Source: Dugong dugon
Taxonomy: Eukaryota > Chordata > Mammalia > Sirenia > Dugongidae
DNA length: 64,000 nt
Direction: 5' to 3'
Assembly: GCA_030035585.1 (NCBI GenBank)
Contig: CM057482.1
Span: 44,063,501 to 44,127,500 of the forward strand
The notes under the pieces are model-generated. The model saw nothing but the letters and a program-made list of their open reading frames with translations. It ran no database searches and was not told where the DNA came from. Positions 55,983 through 64,000 of the stretch are shown piece by piece. Made by a program: the position numbers and the translations under genes. Position 1 is the stretch's first letter. The number at the start of each line of letters is the position of its first letter.

Positions 55983-58900
55983 ATGACAGCAACAAACTTC
56001 CATCTATCAATAATTACACTGAATGTAAATGGACTCAATGCAACCAAAAAGAGACGGAAAGTGGCAGAATCGATAAGAAAACAAGATCCATCAATATGCT
56101 GTCTACAAGAGACACACCTTAGAAACAAAGAAGTGAATTTATTAAAAATCAAAGGTTGGAAAAAAATATACCAAGCTAACAACTACCAAAAAAGAGCAGG
56201 AATGGCAATTCTAATCTCAGATAAAATAGATTTTAAAACAAAATCTACCATAAAAGACAAAGAAGGACACTATATAATGATTAAGGGGACGATCCATCAT
56301 GAAAACATAACCATAATAAATATCTATGCACCCATGACAGGGATCAAAAATACATAAAAAAAACTCTAACAGCACTGAAAAGAGAAATTGAAAGTTCCAC
56401 AATAATAGTAGGAGACTTCAACACACCACTCTCAGTAAAGGACAGAACAACTAAAAAGAAACTCAGCAAAGATTCAGAAGACCTAAAAGACACAATGAAC
56501 CAACTGGACCTCATAGACATATATAGAACACTCCATCCAACCGCTGCAAAGTACACATTCTTTTCCAATGCACATGGAACGTTCTCCAGAATAGACCACA
56601 TGTTAGGCCACAGAGCAATCCTCAACAAGATCCAAAACGCTGAGATAATTCACAGTATCTTCTCTGACCACAATGCCATCAAGGTAGAAATTAACAACAG
56701 AAAGAGCAAGGAAAAAAAATCAAACACATGGAAACTGAATAATACTCTGCTTACACATCAATGGGTAATAGAAGAAATCAGAGATGGAATTAAAAAATTC
56801 CTAGTATCAAATGAAAATGAAAACACATCATACCAAAACCTTTGGGACACAGCAAAGGCAGTCCTCAGAGGACAATTTATAGCAATAGATGCACATATCA
56901 AAAAAGAAGAAAGGGACAAAATCAAAACATTAACTACAGAACTCAAACAAATAGAAAGAGAACAGCAAAAAAAGCCTGCAACCACCGGAAGAAAGGAAAT
57001 AGCAAAGATCAGAGCAGAAATCAATGAAATAGAGAACAGAAAAACAATAGAAAGAATCAACAAAACCAAAAGTTGGTTCTTTGAAAGAATCAACAAAATC
57101 GACAAACCACTGGCCAGATTAACAAAAGAAAAACAGCAGAGGGCACAAATAACCCAAATAAGAAATGAAATGGGGGACATTCCAACAGACCCAACCAAAA
57201 TAAAAAGGATTATAACAGAATATTATGAAAAACTATATTCCAACAAATTTGAAAACCTAGAAGAAAAGGATAAATTTCTAGAAACACATGGCCTACCCAA
57301 ACTACAACAAAGTGATACTGAAAATCTGAACAGACCCATAACAGGAGAAGAGATTGAAAAGGTAATAAAAAATCTCCCAACCAAAAAAAGCCCTGGCCCA
57401 GATGGCTTCACTGGAGAATTCTACAAAACATTTACAGAAGAGCTTGTACCAGTTCTACTCAAGCTATTTCAGAGCATAGAAGAGGAAGCAACACTTCCAA
57501 ATTCATTCTATGAAGCCAGCATAATGCTGATACCAAAACCAGGCAAAGACATCACAAAAAAAGAAAATTACAGACCAATATCTCTCATGAATATAGATGC
57601 AAAAATTCTGAACAAAATTCTAGCCAATAGAATTCAGTATCATATCAAAAAAAATAATACACCACGACGAAGTAGGATTCATACCAGGTATGCAAGGATG
57701 GTTTAACATTAGAAAACCCATCAACGTAATTCACCACATAAATAAAAGGAAAGAAAAAAATCACATGATCATCTCAATTGACGCAGAAAAGGCATTTGAC
57801 AAAGTCCAACACCCATTCCTGATAAAAGCTCTCAATCAAATAGGTATAGAAGAGAAATTTCTCAACATAATAAAGGGCATCTATGCAAAACCAATGGCCA
57901 ACATCATTCTTAATGGAGAGCGGCTAAAAACATTCCCCTTGAAAACAGGAACAAGACAAGGATGCCCTTTATCAACACTCCTATTTAACATTGTGCTGGA
58001 AGTTCTAGCTAGAGCTATAAGGCAAGAGAAAGAAATAAAGGGCATCCAAATTGGTAATGAAGAAGTTAAACTCTCCCTGTTTGCAGATGATACAATACTA
58101 TACATAGAAAACCCTAAAGACTCCATGAGAAATTTACTGGAACTAATAGAAAGATTCAGCAGAGTAGCAGGATACAAGATAAACATTCATAAATCAGTTG
58201 GATTCCTATACACCAGCAAAGAGAACGATGAAAAGGAGATCAGGAAATCAATACCATTTTCAATCGCCCCTAAAAAGATAAAATACTTAGGAATAAATCT
58301 GACCAGGAATGTAAAAGACCTATACAAAGAAAACTACAAAACACTGCTGCATGAAACCCAAAGGGATTTACATAAATGGAAAAACATACCATGCTCATGG
58401 ATAGGCAGACTCAACATTGTGAAAATGGCAATTCTACCTAAAGCAATTTACAAATACAATGCAATCCTGATCCAAATACCAACAACATTCTTCAAAGAGA
58501 TGGAAAAACTAATTATTAACTTTATATGGAAAGGGAAGAAGCCCCGAATAAGTAAAGCACTACTGAAGAAGAAGAAGAAAGTTGGAGGACTCACACTACA
58601 TGAATTCAGAACCTACTATACAGCTACAGTAGTCAAAACAGCCTGATACTTGTACAACGACAGATACATTGACCAATGGAACAGAATTGACAACCCTGAT
58701 GTAAATCCATCCACCTATGGTCACCTGATCTTCGACAAGGGCCCAGAGTCCATCAAATGGGGAAAAGACAGTCTTTTTAACAAATGGTGCTGGCAAAACT
58801 GGATATCCATCTGCAAAAAAATGAAACAGGACCCATACCTCATGCCATATACAAAAACTACTTCAAAATGGATCAAAGACCTGAATATAAAGCCTAAAAC

Positions 58901-59807
58901 TATAAAGTTCATAGAAGAAAAAATAAGACCAACACTTCAGGCCTTAATACATGGCATTAACAGGATACAAACCATAAACATCAACACACAAAACCCAACA
59001 GATAAACTAGATAACTGGGATCTTCTAAAAATCAAACACCTATGCTCTTCAAAAGACTTCACCAAAAGAGTAAGAAGTGAACTTACAGACTGGGAAAAAA
59101 TTTTTGGACAATACAAGTCAGACAAATGTCTATTCTCCATAATCTACAAGAAAATCCAACACCTCTACAACAAAAAGACAAACAATCCTATCAAAAAATG
59201 GGCAAAGGAAATGAACAGACACTTCACCAAAGAAGACATTCAAATGGCCAACAGACACATGAGGAAATGCTCGCGTTCACTAGCCATTAGAGAAATGCAA
59301 ATTAAAACCACAATGAGATACCATCTCACCCCGTCATTACTGGCACGAATCAAAAATACTGGAAATAACAAATGTTGGAGGGGCTGCGGGGAGATAGGAA
59401 CTCTTATACACTGCTGGTGGGAATGCAAAATGATATAACCATTTCAGAAAATGATATGGGGTTTCCTCAGAAAGCTAGAAATAGACATACCATTCGATCC
59501 AGCAATCCCACTCCTAGGAATATATCCTAGAGAAATAAGAGTCGTCACTCGAATAGACATATGCACACCTATGTTCATGGCAGCATTGTTCACAATAGCA
59601 AAACGATGGAAACAACGTAGGTGCCCATCAACAGATGAATGGATATACAAACTATGGTACATACACACAATGGAGTACTATGCAACGAGAAAGAACAACA
59701 ATGAATCTGTGAAGCATCTCATAACATGGATGAAACTGGAAAACATTATGCTGAGTGAAATAAGTCAATTACAAAAGGACAAATATTGTATGAGACCTCT
59801 ATTGTAA
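55983..59807 (+). pseudogene. L1-D ORF2, near-intact endonuclease / reverse transcriptase
   Basis: About 1,274 codons starting MTATNFHLSIITLNVNGLN. Endonuclease motifs: QETH (56106-56117) and SDH (56663-56671). Reverse transcriptase: [20 protein letters not shown], motif [16 protein letters not shown], motif [14 protein letters not shown] and catalytic FADD (58080-58091). Carboxy-terminal Cys motif C-x3-C-x8-H-x4-C spans 59373-59426. Lesions: a 1-base deletion near 56332, a 1-base insertion in an A-run near 57646-57653, TGA at 58644 (Trp) and TAA at 59436 (Gln). Apart from these the frame is open to the natural stop at 59807. Confidence 0.95.
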
Positions 59808-61006
59808 AAACCCATGAAAAAATTCACATGCAAAATGTAACAATCCTTGTTGGTTACCAGGGATGGGAGGGGAGGGGGGGAAATACTAAATAGGTAATAG
59901 ATAAGTGGTATCTTGGGTGAGAGGTGAGACAGTACACAGTACAAGGGAAACTAACACAACCTGCACAAGGGAAGGTCTTGGAGGCCCCATGGACACATCT
60001 AAACTCCCCGAGGGACTGAGCTGTTGGACGGAGGGCTCTGGGGACCATGGTCTCGGGGAACATCTAGCTCAATTGGCATGACACTACTTATAAAAATAAT
60101 GCTCTACATTCTACCTTGGTGAGTAGTGTCTGGGGTCTTAAAAGCCTGTGAGCGGCCATCTAAGATACTACACTGGTTTCATCCCTTCGGGAGCAAGGGA
60201 GAATGAAGAGAACAGGATACAACGAAAAGATTAGTCCAAACGACAAATTGACCACAGCTACCAAGGCCTCCACCGGACTGAGTCCAGTACAGCTAGATGG
60301 TGCCCGGCTACCACCGCTGACTGCTCTGACCACGATCACAACAGAGGATTCTGGACAGAGCTGGAGAAGGATGTAGAGCATAATTCTAACTCACAAAAAA
60401 AAAAAAAAAAAAAAAAAAAGACCAGATTTACTGGCTTAAAGGAGACTGGAGAAACCTCAAGAGTGTGGCCCCCAGACACACTTTCAGCTCAGAGGTGAAG
60501 TTACCTTCGAGGTTCACTGTTCAGCCTGGTAGTGGACAGCCCAGTAAAACCAAATGAGACTAACAAGGTACAGGAGTCCAGTGACAAGGGCCAGAAGGCA
60601 GAGGGGGAGTAGGAAGCTGATGATAAGTAACACAAGTTGAGTAAGGATACTGTTGATGTGTTGTGAGATTGTTAACCACTGTTATAGGGCAACATTTGTA
60701 GTAACTGTTAAATGGGAGGCTATTTTGTCCTGTAAGCCTTCATCTTGGGCGAGAATGACAGCACAATTGGAAGAGCATAGTCAATGTCACTTAAATGTGT
60801 AAGTAAAAAGTTTTGAAATGGTGTATCTTTGGCTATGTGTATTTTCACCCAAAAAAAAAAAAAAAAAAGCTGAGAATTCAGAGGGTTAAAATGTTGTGGG
60901 GTTGTTAACCAAAGTCATAAAACAGCATGTGTACTACTGTTACATGAGAAACTGTTTGTTCTGTAAGCCTTCACCTGAAGTACAATAAAATATTAAAAAT
61001 AAAAAA
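59808..61006 (+). other. L1-D 3'UTR, two-part
   Basis: G-rich polypurine tract at 59863-59880, body with an A-run at 60395-60419, internal old-type 3' end with an A-run (60850-60868), then the terminal module and AATAAA. Same architecture as L1-B and L1-C. Confidence 0.85.
60984..60989 (+). terminator. L1-D polyadenylation signal
   Basis: AATAAA followed by an A-rich tail and the right target-site duplication. Confidence 0.8.
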
Positions 61007-61015
61007 AAATCGAGA
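61007..61015 (+). repeat. Target-site duplication of L1-D, right copy
   Basis: AAATCGAGA, identical to 52802-52810. Its first bases merge with the A-tail. Confidence 0.88.
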
Positions 61016-61238
61016 CTAAATGGACACACCAGCCCAGGGGCAAGGACGAGAAGATGAGATGGGACAGGAAAGTTGGTAATAGGAAACCCGAAGTTGAGGG
61101 GGGAGGGCATTGACATGTCGTGGGGTTGACAACAAATGTCACAAAACAATATGTATACTAATTGTTTAATGAGAAGCTAGTTTGTTCGGTAAACCTTCAT
61201 CTAAAGTACAATAAAAAAAATTGCAACAACAACAAAAA
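61016..61238 (+). mobile_element. L1-f: truncated L1 3' end (right piece)
   Basis: Resumes the 3'UTR of 51989-52801 ('ccagcccaggggcaaggacg', 'gacatgtcgtggggttgaca'), with a single terminal module, AATAAA at 61210-61215 and an A-rich tail. Confidence 0.9.
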
Positions 61239-62468
61239 AAAAACTGTGTTGATGAGCTTAAAATGTATAAAGATGTAATTCACTTGACAACAATAGTACC
61301 AAAGAGGCCAAGCAGGAAATGGAGCTATATTGGAGTAACGTTTTTTTAATTTATATTAAGATGTTAATTGTAATTCCCAGAACATGTCAAGAAGTTTTAC
61401 AGCTCAATATTATGAAGACAATTTAAAAAATGGGCAACGTATTAGAATAGGCAACATACCAAAGAAGGCATTTGCTTAGTAGGCATCAAAAAGTTCTCAG
61501 CATCATTAGTTAGTCACTAGGGAAATGTAAATCAAAATGCAAGTGGTAACAATGAGTTACCACTAGATCCACATTAGAATGTCTCTAATGCGTTGGTGAG
61601 GATGTTCAGAAAGTGGAACACTCATGCATTGCTGGTATGCAAATGATGCAACCAGTTTAGAAAATAGATTGGAAATGTCTGAAGTATTACAACACATAAA
61701 TATGATATGACCCAACCAGCCCACTCCCAGGTGTCTACCCAAGAGAAATGAAGACATATGCACACACAACGATTTGCATACAAATGTTCATAGCATCATT
61801 ATTTATAAGAACCAAAAACTAAAAACCATGCAAATTTCCATCAACTGGCAAGTGATATATCTAGATAATGGAATATCATTCAATAATAAAAATGAAAGAA
61901 TTGTGGATATATGATAAACTTCAAAAACATTATGCTAAGCAAAAGAAGCCAGATACAAAAGAACATGCATTGTCTGATTATATTTATATAAAAGTGTAAA
62001 ACTGAAAACCAAATCCACTGCCCCGTGTTGATTCCAACTCATAGCAACCCTACAGGACAGAGTAGAACTGCCCCCATAGAGTTTCCAAGGCCGTAAATCT
62101 TTACTGAAGCAGACGCCATGTCTTTCTCCCATGGAGCATCTGGTAAGTTCAAACAGCCGACCTTTGGGTTAGCAGCCAAGTGCTTTAACCACTGCACCAC
62201 CAGGGCTCTTATATAAAAGTCTAGATAAGTTAAATCTATAGAGACAGAAATCTGATCAGTGTTTGCCTGGGACTGGGTCTACATGAGCAGAGACTGGCAG
62301 TAAATGGGCATGAGGAAATTTTGAGGATGAGGAGAATGTTATTAAACTGGACTGTGGTGATTGCTTCACACTATATAAATTTATTAAAAATTATTGAACT
62401 ATTTACTTTCAGTGGGGAAATTTTATGTTACCTAAATTAAATCTCAATAAACCTATTAAAAAATAAAA
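61239..62468 (+). mobile_element. L1M/HAL1-like element, final piece (spacer, ORF2 end, 3'UTR)
   Basis: First the repeated duplication AAAAACTGTGTT (61239-61250), then the sequence after ORF1 ('aggaaatggagctatattgg'). At about 61385 it jumps to the last ~600 bp of ORF2 ('gggaaatgtaaatcaaaatg', 'ttggtgaggatgttcagaaa', 'gaatatcattcaataataaa') and the 3'UTR ('gaaattttatgttacctaaa'), ending in an A-rich tail at 62468. Most of ORF2 is missing, as in half-L1 elements. A SINE lies inside. Confidence 0.78.
61996..62208 (-). mobile_element. AfroSINE-type SINE, long form, perfect target-site duplication
   Basis: Full-length long form in reverse with the 'gaaagacatggcgtctgctt' block. A perfect 12-bp duplication TTATATAAAAGT at 61984-61995 and 62209-62220, within the L1M. 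Confidence 0.95.
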
Positions 62469-62566
62469 AAATCATAGAATCTTGGGCTGAAAAATAACTC
62501 TGTGGATAACCTAATTAAACTATTATTTATTCAACAAGTATTTATTGAGTGCCTAATATCTGCCAA

Positions 62567-62772
62567 AGGAGCCCTGGTGGTGCAATGGTTAACTGCTCGG
62601 CTGCTAAGCAAAAGGTGGCAGTTTGAACTCACCAGCTGCTCTGAGAGAGAAAGATGTGGCAGTCTGCTCCTGTAAAGATTTACAGCCTTAGAAACCCAGT
62701 AGGGAAGTTCTAATCTGTCCTACAGTGTCTCTACGAGTCGGAATTGACTCAACAGCAGTGGGTTTTGGTTTT
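62567..62772 (+). mobile_element. AfroSINE-type SINE, long form, perfect target-site duplication
   Basis: Starts 'aggagccctggtggtgcaatgg', ends 'cagcagtgggttttggtttt'. A perfect 13-bp duplication TAATATCTGCCAA at 62554-62566 and 62773-62785. The tail carries GAGTCGGAATTGACTC (62735-62750), a potential hairpin. Confidence 0.95.
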
Positions 62773-63180
62773 TAATATCTGCCAAGCATTAATGTAGGTA
62801 CTTGCATTCTAGCAGTGAAGGAGACAATGATAGTTATAATATGAATAGCTTATATTCCAGTGGTAGGAGGCATAATCAATAAAATTTAAAAAGTAAATAG
62901 GTTAAAAGGTGGTAAATGCTATGGAATAAAAGAAAGGGTAGATCAGGGAATGGAAATGGGAGTGTTGTGGCAGTGGTAAGGAGGGCAGTTAGTGGTAAGA
63001 GAATGGTCAGGGTAGGCCTCACAGAGAAGGTGAGATTTGAGCTGTGTTTGAAAGCAGTGAGGGTGTAGGAAGTGCATGTCAGAAGGAAGAGCATTGTGAA
63101 TGAAAGGAGCAGCTGAAGCAAGACTGCTCCTAGAGCACTGAAAAAGAGCAAAAAGGCCAGGGTCACTGAATGGTTCATTA
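62773..63180 (+). mobile_element. Old mammalian repeat remnant, family not assigned
   Basis: The sequence around the SINE ('caacaagtatttattgagtgcc', then 'ggtggtaaatgctatggaat', 'gtcagggtaggcctcacagag', 'aagagcattgtgaatgaaagg') follows a widespread ancient mammalian repeat layout, but I cannot name the family with confidence. It includes 62505-62566. Confidence 0.5.
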
Positions 63181-63344
63181 TATGGATAAAAACCTGGAAT
63201 CCAGAAGAGTGAGGTGATTTGCCTGAGTCAAACAACTCACAGCTTTCAGATGGGTTTAATAGAAACACAAGGTGTTCTCCGTGGTGAGCAGTCCTGTATA
63301 CTACATGGAGGCCCTCAACTCAATTCTAGGGCTGTAGTGTGCAC

Positions 63345-63798
63345 TCGTGACTTAGTTTCCTTGGGTTGTCATAGTAAAATACCACAAAGTGGGTGGCTTT
63401 AAGGAACCGAATTTTGTGGGTCTCCCAGTTGTAGAAGATAAAAGTCTGAATTCAGGGCACTGGCAGGGCCACATTCCCTCTGTTGACGGTAGGGGAAGGT
63501 CTTTCCTTATCTGTTTACATTTCGGTAGCCCCAGATGCTTTTTGGCATTCCTTGGCTTATAAATGTATCTTTACATGGTGTCTTCTCCCTGTGTCTCTAT
63601 CTCCATGTCTGTTTCCTCTTTTATAATTCATCACTCAGAAGGGATTAGGACTAGGGCCCACCATACTTTAATATGACTTAACTGATCATCACATCTTCAA
63701 AGACAGACCCTATTTCCACAAACAAGGTCATATTCACAGGTACAGGAGTTAGGATTTCATCATATCTTTTTGGAGGACACAATTCAATCCATAAAAAC
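63345..63798 (-). mobile_element. MaLR-type LTR (MLT/MST-like), solo
   Basis: Reverse orientation: right end 'atggattgaattgtgtcctc', left end 'gacaacccaaggaaactaag'. The middle has 'aaggtcatattcacaggtac' and the 'cccactttgtggtattttac' block on the reverse. No internal retroviral sequence. Confidence 0.82.
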
Positions 63799-64000
63799 TC
63801 AGCAATGGGCACAGCTCCATGGGCCAGGGTACATGGATCTGCATGTGGTTCTGGACAAGTTCTGGAGAACTGGGCAAGTTTTCCTCACGTGTTAATATGA
63901 GTGTTTGGTCTTGACCTTCAACCTCCAGATCATACGGTTTCACTTTCTTTCTTTCCAAAATCAGGACAGCAACCCCAACCTCCTATTATTAAACAGAAAG
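63799..64000. other. Single-copy DNA at window edge
   Basis: Nothing recognised. Confidence 0.4.

Larger units (their letters stand above)
52811..61006 (+). mobile_element. L1-D: youngest full-length L1, inside L1-f
   Basis: An 8.2-kb element with every part in order: 5' end 'ggggcaagatggcactctagg', CpG-rich 5'UTR (1.74 kb), ORF1, A-rich spacer, ORF2 (3.8 kb) and a two-part 3'UTR (1.2 kb) ending in AATAAA and an A-rich tail. It inserted into L1-f, leaving a 9-bp duplication. The ORFs carry only a few lesions (three stops in ORF1; two frameshifts and two stops in ORF2), so it is the least damaged LINE in the window, but no ORF is complete. Confidence 0.95.

Noticed and set aside
56495-58646. 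Long ORFs of 403 and 318 codons as host genes
   Set aside because: They are adjoining parts of L1-D ORF2 with endonuclease and reverse-transcriptase motifs, separated by a one-base insertion.

Overview
The window is non-genic nuclear DNA of a placental mammal. The repeat content points to an afrotherian, most likely an elephant or another paenungulate: many AfroSINE-type tRNA-derived SINEs, an RTE-clade LINE (RTE1) with the same 3' tail as those SINEs, and a lineage-specific long L1 family. These sit on older mammalian repeats (L1M/L1ME, MIR, L2, MER5A, a Tigger-like DNA transposon, MaLR LTRs). I found no host protein-coding gene, functional tRNA or rRNA gene, CRISPR array or bacterial feature. 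All long reading frames belong to LINEs. Assignments rest on recognising family consensus sequence by eye; no database search was run.

Layout. 1-15.9 kb: AT-rich single-copy DNA with scattered SINEs, RTE1 fragments, MIR/L2/MER5A relics, an LTR-like insertion inside an RTE1 copy, an internally deleted RTE1 derivative, one MaLR LTR and two stretches of minus-strand L1M. 16-27.4 kb: an 11.4-kb block of lineage-specific L1 between one pair of 13-bp target-site duplications (TSDs). It holds the 5' part of one L1 (L1-A) followed directly by a complete L1 (L1-B). 27.4-38.5 kb: a nest in which full-length minus-strand L1-C lies inside a plus-strand RTE1, which lies inside an ancient L1M. 38.5-48 kb: mostly single-copy or ancient repeat DNA with SINEs, a tRNA-Gly-like SINE, RTE1 copies, a 0.7-kb truncated L1 and a Tigger-like element. 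48-62.5 kb: an ancient L1M/HAL1-like element expanded by a MaLR LTR, SINEs, an RTE1 and a truncated L1 (L1-f), which itself contains L1-D, the youngest-looking full-length L1 (8.2 kb). 62.5-64 kb: a SINE, an old repeat remnant and a third MaLR LTR.

How the parts relate. RTE1 is the likely enzyme source for the SINEs, because they share a terminal segment containing a potential hairpin. The L1 copies show the structure of this L1 family: a long 5'UTR with CpG-rich monomers of about 295 bp in variable number, ORF1, an A-rich spacer, ORF2 (endonuclease, reverse transcriptase, Cys motif) and a two-part 3'UTR. No copy is intact. The most notable observations are an antisense reading frame recurring at the 5' end of all four L1 5' ends, the monomeric promoter, the L1-A/L1-B fusion, a 0.9-kb tract of near identity between L1-B and L1-D, and an in-frame TGA at the same ORF1 codon in three of four copies.
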